A stretch of DNA of 64,000 bases from Cohnella algarum (GCF_016937515.1 NZ_JAFHKM010000002.1:4025001-4089000), one strand, 5' to 3'. Counted from the first letter of the stretch, positions 1 through 9,612 are shown. Notes: generated from the sequence alone by a model not told the origin. Translations and numbers: made by a program.

Positions 1-968
1 GTCACCGTCGAGGAACGGACGAGATAGGTCGCCGCGCGCCCTCCGTTCGTCCACTGAAGCTCTTCTTCCGCTCCGTCCAGGCTGCGGACGGCGGGAAAGG
101 CGGTTCCCGTCATTCCGATCCAGGCTTCGTCCAGCGTTTTGCCGATGACGCGGCTGCCGAACGCGGGCAGCATTTCGCCCAGCGCGCGGTTGAAGTCGAC
201 GATCCGTCCGGCCGCGTCAAGGACGATGACGCCTTCCTTCATGCTTTCGAAGATGCTGTCCTTGGCGATCGGCACGATCGTCAGCATGCGGCTGGTGACG
301 ATCGCCCAGATGTTCATGGCGGAGGTCAGGCACAGCACGACGGGCACCGGGTCCATTCCTTGCGGCGTCACGCCCATTAAATAAAGAAAAGCCGCCAAAA
401 TGGGGACGATCTGCGAAAGGATCAGGACGGCAAGCTGCAGCCTGTACGTTTTTTTCGTCTGTTTCCATCGCCGGAGCAGCAGGACGAAGCCGGCAAGCAG
501 GCAGCCGAACGTATAGGCGCCGTGAACGATGTACCACTCTCCGACGGCGATGTCCACGAGCGGCTTCGGGGAAGATTCCCGCAAATAAATCGACTGGTAA
601 AACAAGTGATGGAAGTCGTTCGTCGCCACCATCGCGAGCGTAATGGCGGGGATGACGAACATCGCGGCGGCCGTTTTGCGGGCAACGGTTCGGCCCGTGT
701 AGCGCATAACGAGAAGCAGGCCGAGTACGACGGAAAACGGCATCCCGACATATTCCACGACGATCCAGCGCTTGATTTCCGCCAGCGTGTCGCTGGCGAG
801 CTCGAACGCGTAACCGAAAATATAAATGGCAAGCGCCGCATTGTAGAGCACGAACAGGCTTGCGCTAGGAACGCTTTTCCGCTTGAGAAAGGCGTACAGG
901 CCAAGAAAAACGCTGAGCACTCCCGAAGTTGCGGCCAGCGTGATAAAGATGGTAATTTGCGATTCCAT
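1..968 (-). CDS. Membrane sensor protein, 7TM plus PAS (partial, runs off the left edge)
   Basis: Reading leftward from an ATG at 968 the frame stays open to the window edge, giving about 322 residues of an N-terminal part. The first ~215 residues hold roughly seven hydrophobic segments, matching the HisKA_7TM sensor module found in front of kinases and GGDEF proteins. A PAS-like stretch follows (DSIFESMKEGVIVLDAAGR, then FNRALGEMLPAFG). The output domain lies outside the window, so a histidine kinase and a diguanylate cyclase are both possible. The gene is transcribed away from the LacI gene to its right. The upstream ribosome binding site (GGGGAA) is modest, so the exact start is uncertain. 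Confidence 0.75.
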   Translation of the reverse strand, partial: MESQITIFITLAATSGVLSVFLGLYAFLKRKSVPSASLFVLYNAALAIYIFGYAFELASDTLAEIKRWIVVEYVGMPFSVVLGLLLVMRYTGRTVARKTAAAMFVIPAITLAMVATNDFHHLFYQSIYLRESSPKPLVDIAVGEWYIVHGAYTFGCLLAGFVLLLRRWKQTKKTYRLQLAVLILSQIVPILAAFLYLMGVTPQGMDPVPVVLCLTSAMNIWAIVTSRMLTIVPIAKDSIFESMKEGVIVLDAAGRIVDFNRALGEMLPAFGSRVIGKTLDEAWIGMTGTAFPAVRSLDGAEEELQWTNGGRAATYLVRSSTV

Positions 969-1101
969 CGATTCCGTTCCCCGCTGTCAAAAAACGTCGA
1001 CTTCCTCTCTAATATTACTAGAAGCGGAGCGGGTTAGAAATCATTTTTTTAAGTCGAAAGTCCCGCCGCGGAGGACGGCAAGGCCGCAATTAGGCTCGCC
1101 G

Positions 1102-2229
1102 TTACCCGGATTGGCGCACGATCAGTTCGGCCGAGAGCACGATTTTCTCGCGAAGCGCATGCGGCTGCGCAAGGCGACGGAGCAATGCATGCACCGCCCG
1201 CGCCCCGAGCTGCTCCTTGGCAAGGTGGACGGTCGTCAGCGGCGGACGCGCGGCTGCCGACGGCTCGATATTGTCGATGCCGACGATGCGGCACGGATGC
1301 GGTACGCCGATGCCGGCCTCTTCCAGCGTCTCGGCGAGCGCCATGGCGATGCGGTCGTTGGCGCAAACGAATCCGTCCGGGACTCCCTCGTCTCCGGCTT
1401 CGATTACGCGCCGCCGGAGATGCTGGGCGAAGTCGCCGGACCCGTACGGCACCGTCCATTTTCGCAGGACGCATCCGGTCTCCGGGCGCGTCTTCTTCCA
1501 TTCGTCCGCCGTCAGCTTGCAGCCCCACCACCGCTCCTTGAAGCTGACGGCGAACCGGTCCCGGCCGACGAACGCCAACTTTCGGCAGCCTTGCGAAAGC
1601 AGATGGCTGCACGCGAGCCGCGCCGCCTCCAGATTGTCGTTCCATACGGTATCCGCGCGCACGAGCGGATCGTCGTGATCGATCACGACGACCGGCGCTT
1701 TCAGCCGGTTCAGGGCAAGCAGACGCTGCCGCGGGACGGAACCCATAACGATGACGCCCGCCGCCGTCTCCGGCCGCCCGCCCGGATCGTCCGCGAATCG
1801 CATGCCGAATCCCGCCTCCCGGCATGCCGCTCCGATGCCCTCCAGCACCCTTTTCCAAAAATCCGGTTCTTCGCGGTATTCCGGCCTGACTTCGATCGCG
1901 ATAACGGGCGCGGCCGGTTCGGCCAAAGACGGTTTGCCGGCCAGTATCGGCGTGTCGGCGAACAACGGCGTGTCGCCGGACGGCAGCGTGTCGCCGGGGG
2001 ACGGCAGCGTTCGGCGTGACGGCACGGGCGCGAAGGGAAGCGGCGAAGCCTGCGCCCCCGCGCGAACGGGCTTGCTTCGGTAGCCAAGCGTTTCCGCCAT
2101 CTCCAGCACCCGAAGTCGCGTTTCTTCGCCGATTCCCGGTTTCCCCGACAGCGCCTTGGACACGGTATATTTCGATACGCCGAGCCGGTCGGCGATCGTC
2201 TGCATCGAAACTTTGCGCAAAGCGAACAT
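1102..2229 (-). CDS. LacI family transcriptional regulator
   Basis: This 375-residue DNA-binding repressor has a typical LacI helix-turn-helix near residues 9-30 (MQTIADRLGVSKYTVSKALS) and a periplasmic-binding-like effector domain from about residue 110 to the end. It is divergent from the large glycoside hydrolase at 2392, with a 162-bp shared intergenic region, so it most likely controls that gene in response to a sugar. The odd feature is a Pro/Ser/Asp-rich linker of about 50 residues between the DNA-binding and effector domains, built from near-repeats such as GDTLPS and GDTPLF. Most LacI proteins have only a ~15-residue hinge there. The linker may be an expanded repeat. Confidence 0.9.
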   Translation of the reverse strand: MFALRKVSMQTIADRLGVSKYTVSKALSGKPGIGEETRLRVLEMAETLGYRSKPVRAGAQASPLPFAPVPSRRTLPSPGDTLPSGDTPLFADTPILAGKPSLAEPAAPVIAIEVRPEYREEPDFWKRVLEGIGAACREAGFGMRFADDPGGRPETAAGVIVMGSVPRQRLLALNRLKAPVVVIDHDDPLVRADTVWNDNLEAARLACSHLLSQGCRKLAFVGRDRFAVSFKERWWGCKLTADEWKKTRPETGCVLRKWTVPYGSGDFAQHLRRRVIEAGDEGVPDGFVCANDRIAMALAETLEEAGIGVPHPCRIVGIDNIEPSAAARPPLTTVHLAKEQLGARAVHALLRRLAQPHALREKIVLSAELIVRQSG

Positions 2230-2284
2230 CTCCTTCGGCTAAAGCCGGCATTATTCATAATGCCGAAAAACGGAAAATCTCCTG

Positions 2285-2313
2285 TTGACATCCTCGGAGA
2301 AACGGCTTACATT
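2285..2313 (+). promoter_or_regulatory. Putative sigma-A promoter of the glycoside hydrolase gene
   Basis: A perfect -35 TTGACA (2285-2290) is followed after 17 bp by a -10-like TACATT (2308-2313). Downstream, 2326-2350 contains the direct repeats CCTAACAAA/CCTAACAAA and a GGTT...AACC dyad, which could be the LacI operator. The operator assignment is a guess. Confidence 0.55.
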
Positions 2314-2391
2314 GTCCATGATTTGAGGTTAAGAGCCTAACAAACCTAACAAAAATTATATCAAATCCAATGTCCGATTCAAGGAGGAACT

Positions 2392-5300
2392 ATGAGCAAA
2401 ATCGTCGTTTTCTACGATCCGGATTTTCCGTACGAGGGAACCCGTCCCGATGAGGAAACGCTGGCTTCGTTAGGCCGTTCGTTCGTCATCGCGGGCGCGG
2501 CCGGTTTGGGCGAAGCGCTCGCCGAGGCCGATGTTTTCGTCCATTTGCACGGTCCGCATTTCCCGAAGGAGGCGTGGCCGTCCGTCTTGCGGCATGTCCG
2601 CTCCGGCAAAGGCCTCGTTTCGATCGGAGGCGCGCCGTTCCGGATCCCCGTCAGGCCCGACGGCAGCGGCTGGTTGGCCGAACCCGAACAAACCGCATAC
2701 CACCGGCAGCTGCACATTCACGAGGCGCTGCGCATCGATCCCGCGCGGATCTCCCGGCTTGCGCACAACCCGGATCTTCCGCTTTTCCGGCAGGAATCGC
2801 TGTTCACGGTCGAAGCCGCCCGCGGCCTCGTCCTTCATGCCACGTGGGCCGACGACAAGCCGGACGAGCTCGGAACGTCCGGTCCGATGGACGCCCACAT
2901 TTATCCGCTGCTGACGGGCGTCGGCGGCGTTCCCGAACGGGAGCTGGCGGCGCCGGCAGTGCTTCTGGAGCATACGAAAGGCGAATTCGCGGGAGGCCGC
3001 TGGATCTTCGTTACGCAGCCGGTCCGCGAGGCGTTCTGGTGCGCTGCCGGACTCGAGGCTCTAACCGAATGGGCGAGCTTCGTCGCCGCGGGCGTTACCG
3101 AAATGTGGCTCAAAACCGCATTCGCCACGTACGATCCGGGCGACCGCGCGGCCCTGACGCTGCAAATCCAGCGGCTTGCGCGGACGGAAGGGCAATCGGG
3201 CGCGGCGTCCGGGCGATCGCAAACTTGGCGCGCCCGGCTGAGCGTCCGGAAAGCGAAAACGTCAGCAGCGGCCGCCCCCGAGACGCGAGTCGGGCATCCG
3301 AAATCGGATTTCGATCCGGTCTGGAGCGAAGAACGCGCCGTAACGGCCGGAAGGGAGCTCGGCTTCGAGCGGTTCGTCCTGCCTTTCGAGGTGGAGGCGG
3401 GCTTTTATCTGGTCGAATGCGAGATGGCGATGCCCGATACGGGGGAGCGGCGAACGCTGCGCCAAGGGTTCTGGGGAATGGACGAAAAGCTGCTGCGGGA
3501 AGGGGAGTTCCTCCGCTGCGGCCGCGATTATTTCGAGAAAGACGGCCGCCCGTTCCCGGTCGTCGGCATGACGTACATGTCGAGCGACGTGGCGCGGAAA
3601 TATTTGTTTTTGCCGAACGCGGCGGTATGGGAACGGGATATGGCCCGGATGAAACGGGCGGGCATCAACCTGATCCGCACCGGCATTTGGTCCGCCTGGC
3701 GGCAATTCATGTTCGTCGACGGGCATGCGTACGAGGAAACGCTGCGCGCCATTGACGCGTTTTTGCTGACGGCCAAGCGCTACGATCTGGAAGTGACGTT
3801 CAACTTCTTCTCGTTTACTCCGGAAATGTGGGAGGGAACGAATCCGTATCTCGACCCTCGCAGCGTCGAGGCGCAAAAGCGGTTCATCGCGGCGGTCGTT
3901 TCCCGCCATGCCGAATCGAAGCACGTGCATTGGGATTTGATCAACGAGCCGTCCCTGTTCGACCCGAAGCGGATCTTCGACGGCCCCCGTTCGGCTGGAG
4001 ACCGGTACGAGCGGGAGGCGTTCGCGCGGTGGCTTCGCGATCGGCACGGCGATATCGCCTTGCTCCAGGAGCGCTGGAACATGACGCCGGAGGAGCTGCC
4101 TTCGTTCGAAGCCGCGTTGCCGCCGGAACCGGGCGATATCCCGTTCGGCACGACGGAAACGATGGAGAAAAAAGGGGGGCCCTGGCTCGACTACGCGCTG
4201 TTCACGATGGAGATGCACAACCGGTGGGCGAGGCAGCTGTCGGACACGATCCGCAGCTTTCAGCCGAAGCAGCTCGTTACGGTCGGCCAGGACGAAGGGC
4301 TGGGCGCCCAGCGGCCGTCCCCGTTTTTTTACGCGGAAGCGGTCGACTATACGACCGTGCATACGTGGTGGAAAATGGACGACCTCGTCTGGGACGGCGT
4401 GTTCGGCAAGGACCCCGGCAAGCCGACGCTCGTTCAGGAGACCGGCATCATGTACGTGGAGGCGCCGGACGGGCGCGCGAAGCGAAGCGAGCTTGAGCTG
4501 AGAAACATTCTGGAGCGAAAATACGCCTACGCATTCGCGACGGGCGGGGCCGGCGCGGTGCAGTGGATTTGGAACATCAACTTTTACATGCATAACGTGA
4601 ACGAATCGCATATCGGGGCGCTGCGCGCGGACGGCACGGAAAAGCCCGAGGCCGCGGTTTCGTACGATTTCGGCGCGTTTATCGGCGGCATCCGGGATTT
4701 GTTCCGCGGCCGGAAGCTTGAGGAAACGGCCATCGTGTACCCGTATTCGAACGACTTCTCCCATCGCCCGCTGGCGTGGGACGCGACGACCCGTTCCGTG
4801 CGCACGCTATCCTATCGGATGAACGTGCCTGCGCGCGGCGTCGGCGAGTATCATCTGGATGCGCTGACGGATGCGCCGCCGAAGCTGATCGTCGTGCCGA
4901 GTCCCCACAATTTCAGCGGCGAAGCGCTGGAGCGGCTGTTATCGCAAGTCGAGTCCGTCGGCGGGGTCCTGCTGTTGACGGGGCCGGTCGGACTCGACGC
5001 GTATTGGCGGCCCGCGGAGCGGCTGAAGGAGCTGCTCGGGGCGGGCGAGGTCGTCAACCTGCTGCGGGAAGAGCGGGTATCGATCGGCGGGACGGTCTGG
5101 CCCGCGTCGTTCGGGGGCGCGCGCATAGCCGACAGCTTCAAGCAGCTGGCCGAGGGCGCGTCCGGGAGCGGGCCGTCCGCGGTCGTCGAGGCGGCGCACG
5201 GCAAGGGAACGCTTCTGTGGTGCCCGCTGCCGCTCGAATTGAACGAGGACAAAGCGTCGCTGGCCGCCTTGTACCGGTTTGCGTTGGCGCGCGCAGGCGT

Positions 5301-5607
5301 CGCGCCCGAGCTGGAGTGGCTGTCCGGCGGGGATTTGCGGGGGGTATACGGCCGCAAGCTCGAGATGAGCGAAGGCAGCTTGTTCGTCTTCGTTTCCGAA
5401 TTCGGGGAAGACGCCGATATTTCCGTCAAAGATCCCGTCACCGGCACGGTCTATTCGTTTACGTTGGAATGCGAACGGTCGGTGCTGTTCGCGGCGGATC
5501 GGGAAGGACGGCTGCTGTCGGTGTACCGACCCGGGGAAACGGCGGTAGCGGCGAAGGGAACGGCGGCACGCGGAGGGGAGACCGTCCGGGATTCGGCCGG
5601 CGGTTAA
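2392..5607 (+). CDS. Large clan GH-A glycoside hydrolase, beta-galactosidase-like, 1071 aa
   Basis: A strong AAGGAGG precedes the ATG. The core (about residues 370-740) looks like a clan-A TIM barrel. INEP carries the likely acid/base Glu519, preceded by Asn as is usual in the clan, and LVQETG carries the likely nucleophile Glu683. The N-terminus (1-140) looks like a Rossmann/GATase-type domain, and residues ~820-930 resemble the GATase-like trimerisation domain of GH42 beta-galactosidases, followed by a beta-rich tail. There is no signal peptide, so the enzyme is probably cytosolic and acts on imported oligosaccharides. The substrate cannot be assigned. It sits divergent from a LacI repressor. 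Confidence 0.8.
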   Translation: MSKIVVFYDPDFPYEGTRPDEETLASLGRSFVIAGAAGLGEALAEADVFVHLHGPHFPKEAWPSVLRHVRSGKGLVSIGGAPFRIPVRPDGSGWLAEPEQTAYHRQLHIHEALRIDPARISRLAHNPDLPLFRQESLFTVEAARGLVLHATWADDKPDELGTSGPMDAHIYPLLTGVGGVPERELAAPAVLLEHTKGEFAGGRWIFVTQPVREAFWCAAGLEALTEWASFVAAGVTEMWLKTAFATYDPGDRAALTLQIQRLARTEGQSGAASGRSQTWRARLSVRKAKTSAAAAPETRVGHPKSDFDPVWSEERAVTAGRELGFERFVLPFEVEAGFYLVECEMAMPDTGERRTLRQGFWGMDEKLLREGEFLRCGRDYFEKDGRPFPVVGMTYMSSDVARKYLFLPNAAVWERDMARMKRAGINLIRTGIWSAWRQFMFVDGHAYEETLRAIDAFLLTAKRYDLEVTFNFFSFTPEMWEGTNPYLDPRSVEAQKRFIAAVVSRHAESKHVHWDLINEPSLFDPKRIFDGPRSAGDRYEREAFARWLRDRHGDIALLQERWNMTPEELPSFEAALPPEPGDIPFGTTETMEKKGGPWLDYALFTMEMHNRWARQLSDTIRSFQPKQLVTVGQDEGLGAQRPSPFFYAEAVDYTTVHTWWKMDDLVWDGVFGKDPGKPTLVQETGIMYVEAPDGRAKRSELELRNILERKYAYAFATGGAGAVQWIWNINFYMHNVNESHIGALRADGTEKPEAAVSYDFGAFIGGIRDLFRGRKLEETAIVYPYSNDFSHRPLAWDATTRSVRTLSYRMNVPARGVGEYHLDALTDAPPKLIVVPSPHNFSGEALERLLSQVESVGGVLLLTGPVGLDAYWRPAERLKELLGAGEVVNLLREERVSIGGTVWPASFGGARIADSFKQLAEGASGSGPSAVVEAAHGKGTLLWCPLPLELNEDKASLAALYRFALARAGVAPELEWLSGGDLRGVYGRKLEMSEGSLFVFVSEFGEDADISVKDPVTGTVYSFTLECERSVLFAADREGRLLSVYRPGETAVAAKGTAARGGETVRDSAGG

Positions 5608-5614
5608 AAAAGGG

Positions 5615-5645
5615 AAGGGGCGAAGCGTTTCGGGCTTCGCCCCTT
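5615..5645 (-). terminator. Convergent-region terminator hairpin
   Basis: A 12-bp perfect inverted repeat (AAGGGGCGAAGC / GCTTCGCCCCTT) separates the glycoside hydrolase and the convergent regulator. The T-rich tract lies on the minus-strand side, so it best terminates the leftward gene and may act in both directions. Confidence 0.6.
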
Positions 5646-5761
5646 CGTCGCGCGCCCCCGTTGATCCGGCGATCAGGATTCGCAAAAAACTCCGACCCGC
5701 CGGCAGCGGTACGCTGCTTTCGGACCGGTCCATCGGCTGAATATAACGATGCTACGGCCGC

Positions 5762-7506
5762 TTATCCTTCAAGCCGCAGCTCCCTCATTTTGTTGTACAG
5801 CGTTCCGCGCGAAATGCCGAGCAGCTTGGCCGCCGCGCTTTTGTTGCCGAGCGTCTTGGCAAGCGCTTCCTCGATCAGCGCCTTTTCTTCTTGTTCCGTA
5901 GCTCGCGTCTTTAGCGCCTTGAACTGCGGCTGGCCGGCCTCGGACTCGCTCCTTTCGAGCTTCGGCTGCTCCTTCTGCAGATGGGCCGGAAGGACGGACA
6001 GCCCGATCCGCTCGTCGTCGCTCAGGATAACGCAGCGCTCCACGACGCTCATCAATTCGTTCAAATTGCCCGGCCAGTCGTAATTGGCGAAAGCGAGCAG
6101 CACCTCCGGATCGAATTGCGGGACCGGTTTTTGATATTGGAGGGCGAATTGGCGCGCGAACGTCTGGACGAGCGACGGCAGGTCTTCCTTCCGCTCGCGC
6201 AGCGCCGGCAGGACGATGGAAATGACGTTCAGGGCGTAGTACAGATCGGAGCGGAACGACCGTTCCCGGACCAGCTCGCCCAAATTTCGCTCGGTCGCCG
6301 CGATAATCCGGGCGCGAACCGGAATCGGTTCCGTTCCTCCGACGCGATAGACGGTTTGCCGCTGCACATATTCGTAAAGCTTCGCCTGCACGTCCGGCGG
6401 CAGACGGTCGATTCCGTTCAGAAACAGCGTGCCCCTGTCCGCCAGTTCCAGCTTTCCCGGGCCTCCCGCGCCGTTTCCCGTAAACGTGCCCCCTGATAGC
6501 CGAACAATTCGGTTTCCAGCAGACCGTCCGGAATCGAAGCGCAATGAACGGTCAAAAACGGCTGCTTCGCCCGCGGGCTGAGCTGGTGGATCATGCGCGC
6601 GAGCTGCTGCTTGCCTACGCCGGGTTCGCCGACGAGCAGCAGCGGATTTTCCGTTCCGGCCGCTTTGCGGGCGAGCCGGACCGCGGTTTCGAGCCGCCTG
6701 CTTTTGCCTTTGATAAAAGGAAACGGCTCGTCGGCGGCCGCCCGATCGTCGGGGAGCGACGCATGCGCCGACATCAGCTCGTCGTTCAGCCGGACGAGCT
6801 GCGTAATGTCCTGTTCGGTGGCGATGCCGCCGATAATGCGCCCGTCCTCGTCCAATACCGGGGAAGCGTTGATCAGCACGTGATTGCCGGGGCGGGGACG
6901 GTGATACGTATTGCGCACGGTGCGTCCTTCGTCCAGCATGCGGAGCACGACGAGCGCATCGGGCTGAAAATGCTCGCCGATGCGGCGCCCGACGATGGTA
7001 TCCCGGCCGATGCCGTACGTTTCTTCCGCAACGCCGTTCCAGCAAATGACGGTGCCGGTCCGGTCGACGACCGTTACCGCGTCGGACACCGTTTCGGCCA
7101 GCGTTTGAAAATACGAAGCGAAGCGCCGTCTTTCCCGGAGGAAGTAGGCGAGCAGCTCGCCGATCCGGCAGTAGCCGGCGATCGTCCCGTCCGCTTCCCG
7201 GAACACGACCGGCCGCGATGCGCCGGCCAGGAGCCGTTCGAGCGTTTCGAAGCGGCCGGCCGCGACATCTTCGGAAGCAACGACGGGAGACCGCAAGCTT
7301 TCGTACCGCTCCAGCCATTTCGCGGCCGGTCGGCCGGTTTCGCCGAACAGCGGCTCGTCCTCGGCCGTAAACAGATAAGCCCGATCGCCCGCCGGCATAT
7401 AGACGGCAACGCCGCCGCGCAGCCGCTCCGAAATTTCGTTTGCGGGGTCGGTCGGGGAGGCGGTATGGAATTGTCGATGAATCGGAAACTGTTCAGGTTT
7501 GAACAT
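5762..7506 (-). pseudogene. PAS/AAA+ sigma-54-type activator (RocR-like), frameshifted and motif-degenerate
   Basis: Two overlapping frames together encode a RocR-like activator: PAS domain (~residues 140-245), AAA+ domain with Walker A GEPGVGKQ, and a Fis-type C-terminal helix-turn-helix (NKSAAAKLLGISRGTLYNKM). The frame breaks at the C5 run 6489-6493, inside the sigma-54 contact region. One extra base gives FGYQGGTFTGN and a continuous 581-residue protein. Even when repaired, key motifs are off: the GAFTGA loop reads GTFTGN, and the Walker B LFLDEI reads LFLNGI, losing both acidic residues. ATP hydrolysis and sigma-54 contact are therefore doubtful. The start at 7506 begins MFKPEQFP. It is divergent from proline dehydrogenase, its likely target. 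Confidence 0.75.
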
Positions 7507-7644
7507 GTGCAACCTCGCAAAAGGATCGTAAAGTAGGTACGTTCGGTTTAAATGTATCATGTGCAGCAGCCGGAAACAACAAGACGCGAGGTTGGGGGAG
7601 CCGGCGGAAAACGGTAAACGTGAGGCGGCACCCGGAATATACTG

Positions 7645-7650
7645 TATAAT
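7645..7650 (+). promoter_or_regulatory. -10 element (TATAAT) upstream of proline dehydrogenase
   Basis: A perfect TATAAT lies 65 bp before the start codon, with no good -35 at 16-18 bp, as expected for an activator-dependent sigma-A promoter. No -24/-12 sigma-54 element (GG-N10-GC) with good match was found here. Confidence 0.45.
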
Positions 7651-7715
7651 CTTAAACACCGATGGACAGCCGCCGCTGAGTCGTTGAGCCGCGGCGAAGG
7701 AGGCGACTTGTCGCA

Positions 7716-8627
7716 ATGAGAGTGGGCGACCTGTTTCGGACGATGGGAAAAAGCCGTCTCGCCAATCGGGCGGCGCGCAAGTACGGGCTTCGTTTCGGCG
7801 CCTCGCGTTTCGTTGCCGGAGAGACGGTCTCCGCCGCGATCGAAGCGGTCCGCAGGCTGAACGCTTCGGGCATCGCGGCGACGCTCGACCATCTGGGCGA
7901 GTTCGTCGCCGGCGAACAAGAAGCGCGGCTTTCGGCCGACGCCGTCTTGCGGACGCTGGACGCGATCGCGGAGGCAGGCATCGATTCCAACGTGTCGGTC
8001 AAGCTGACGTCGCTTGGCCTGGACGTCGATTTCGGGGCGTGCGAGAGCCATATGCGGCGCATTTTGGAAAGGGCCGCCCGGTACGGGAATTTCGTCCGCA
8101 TCGACATGGAAGATTATGCGCACTGCCAGCCCGCGATCGAGATGTACCGAAAGCTCGGACGGGATTACGACAACGTCGGGATCGTCATCCAGGCCTATTT
8201 GTACCGGTCGGAGCGGGACGTGAAGGAGCTGCGGGAGGTCGGCGCGAATTTGCGGCTCGTGAAGGGAGCCTACAAAGAAACCGCCGATGTCGCCTACCCG
8301 GATAAAAAGGACGTCGACGCGAATTTCAAAAACCTCATCCGGAAACAGCTGCTTGGCGGCGGCTACGCGGCGATCGCCACCCATGACGAGGACGCGGTCG
8401 AATACGCGAAGCGGCTGGTCCGGGAATACGGCGTCTCCGGCGACCGTTTCGAATTTCAGATGCTGTACGGAATCGGCGAGCCGCTCCAGCGCAGGCTCGT
8501 TCGGGAAGGCTATAAAGTGCGCGTGTACGTTCCCTACGGAATCGACTGGTTCGGCTATTTTATGCGCCGCTTGGCGGAGCGCCCCGCGAACGTTCGGTTC
8601 GTATGGGATCATTTGTTCAAAGGCTGA
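7716..8627 (+). CDS. putB: Proline dehydrogenase
   Basis: The 303-residue FAD enzyme oxidises L-proline to pyrroline-5-carboxylate, the first step of proline catabolism. Its length matches monofunctional Gram-positive ProDH. Family motifs are present in order: VSVKLTSLG, DMEDYAHC, RLVKGAYKE, ATHDEDAVEYA, FEFQMLYGI, and the C-terminal YVPYGIDWFGYFMRRLAERP. The ATG at 7716 follows AAGGAGG at a slightly long distance. A nearby in-frame TTG would hit a stop at once, which settles the start. The partner pyrroline-5-carboxylate dehydrogenase is not in the window. The divergent AAA+ regulator is the probable controller. Confidence 0.93.
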   Translation: MRVGDLFRTMGKSRLANRAARKYGLRFGASRFVAGETVSAAIEAVRRLNASGIAATLDHLGEFVAGEQEARLSADAVLRTLDAIAEAGIDSNVSVKLTSLGLDVDFGACESHMRRILERAARYGNFVRIDMEDYAHCQPAIEMYRKLGRDYDNVGIVIQAYLYRSERDVKELREVGANLRLVKGAYKETADVAYPDKKDVDANFKNLIRKQLLGGGYAAIATHDEDAVEYAKRLVREYGVSGDRFEFQMLYGIGEPLQRRLVREGYKVRVYVPYGIDWFGYFMRRLAERPANVRFVWDHLFKG

Positions 8628-8767
8628 GCGGAGCCTATGGATTTTATCAGGCAAAGTCCAATCAAGCGGGAGAGCTTCGGCGAAATAGCTTTAATGCTAT
8701 CTATAAGCCAAACTAATGTTAAATGCAGAACAATTAATTATACATGATGATAATCGAACGTTAAAAT

Positions 8768-8791
8768 AAAAATGACAACGATTTCATTTTT
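8768..8791. promoter_or_regulatory. Inverted repeat upstream of the SDR gene, possible operator
   Basis: AAAAATGA and TCATTTTT form perfect 8-bp arms around an 8-bp spacer, ending 23 bp before the SDR start codon. The position suits a repressor or activator site. The binding protein is unknown; the nearby LysR regulator is one candidate. The 187-bp gap before the SDR is otherwise AT-rich. Confidence 0.35.
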
Positions 8792-8814
8792 AACGATTCG
8801 AGGAGGAAACGGAC

Positions 8815-9597
8815 ATGGCAATGGAAAATCGTTTTAAAGACAAGGTTGCCGTCGTGACCGGCGGCGCTTCCGGGGTCGGGCATGCGATCAGCCGGCGTCT
8901 GCTGGCGGAGGGAGCCAAAGTCGTCGCGGCGGATATCAACAAAGACCGGTTGGACGCCCTGCAGGCCGAACTCGGCGATTCGTTTGTCGGCGTCAAGACC
9001 GATGTCACGCAAGAAGCGCATGTGGAGGCGCTCGTGGGCGAGGCGGTCGAACGGTTCGGCGGATTGGACATCGCCTTTAACGTAGCGGGGGCTTCGAAGG
9101 CCGGAACGATCATCAATCTTTCCGAAGCGGATTGGGATTTTACGGTCGATCTGTGCCTCAAAGGCGTATTTTTAAGCATGAAGCACGAAGCGAAGGCGAT
9201 GACGAAACGAGGCGGCGGCGCCATCGTCAACGTCGCGTCGCTCAACGCCCATGTGCCGATGTATTCGGGCTCGGCCTACGCTTCGGCCAAAGCGGGCGTC
9301 GAGATGCTGACGAAAAACGGCGCGCTGGAGATGGCCCGCAACGGCATTCGGGTGAACGCGATCCTTCCCGGCCTGATCGAGACGCCGCTAACGGCGGGGC
9401 TTTTGCAAAGCGAGGAAATTACCGCGGCCTACATGGAGCGCATTCCGATGGGACGCGCCGCGAAGCCGGAAGAAATGACCGGCCCGGCGCTGTTCCTGGC
9501 CAGCGACGATGCCGGTTACGTCTCCGGGGCAAGCCTGCTGGTCGACGGCGCGTGGGCGACGAGCGGGTACCCGGATCTGAGCCGCTGGTTTTCCTGA
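8815..9597 (+). CDS. SDR family NAD(P)-dependent oxidoreductase
   Basis: This is a 260-residue classical short-chain dehydrogenase. It has the cofactor motif TGGASGVG (~residues 16-23), NVAG in place of NNAG, a catalytic Ser in NVASLNAH, YASAK carrying the catalytic Tyr and Lys, and the C-terminal GQ-like segment VSGASLLVDGAWAT. The substrate cannot be told from sequence; related enzymes act on sugars, polyols or 3-oxoacyl groups. The start follows GGAGG. An in-frame ATG two codons later is an alternative. The gene converges on a LysR regulator. Confidence 0.88.
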   Translation: MAMENRFKDKVAVVTGGASGVGHAISRRLLAEGAKVVAADINKDRLDALQAELGDSFVGVKTDVTQEAHVEALVGEAVERFGGLDIAFNVAGASKAGTIINLSEADWDFTVDLCLKGVFLSMKHEAKAMTKRGGGAIVNVASLNAHVPMYSGSAYASAKAGVEMLTKNGALEMARNGIRVNAILPGLIETPLTAGLLQSEEITAAYMERIPMGRAAKPEEMTGPALFLASDDAGYVSGASLLVDGAWATSGYPDLSRWFS

Positions 9598-9612
9598 TCG
9601 CCGGGCCAAGGC

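Noticed and set aside
7507..7715. Sigma-54 (-24/-12) promoter for proline dehydrogenase
   Set aside because: No GG-N10-GC element with a reasonable match; a TATAAT box is present instead.
8764..8795. Fur or Zur box before the SDR gene
   Set aside because: The AAAAATGA/TCATTTTT dyad does not match the Fur 7-1-7 or Zur consensus, and the gene has no metal link.
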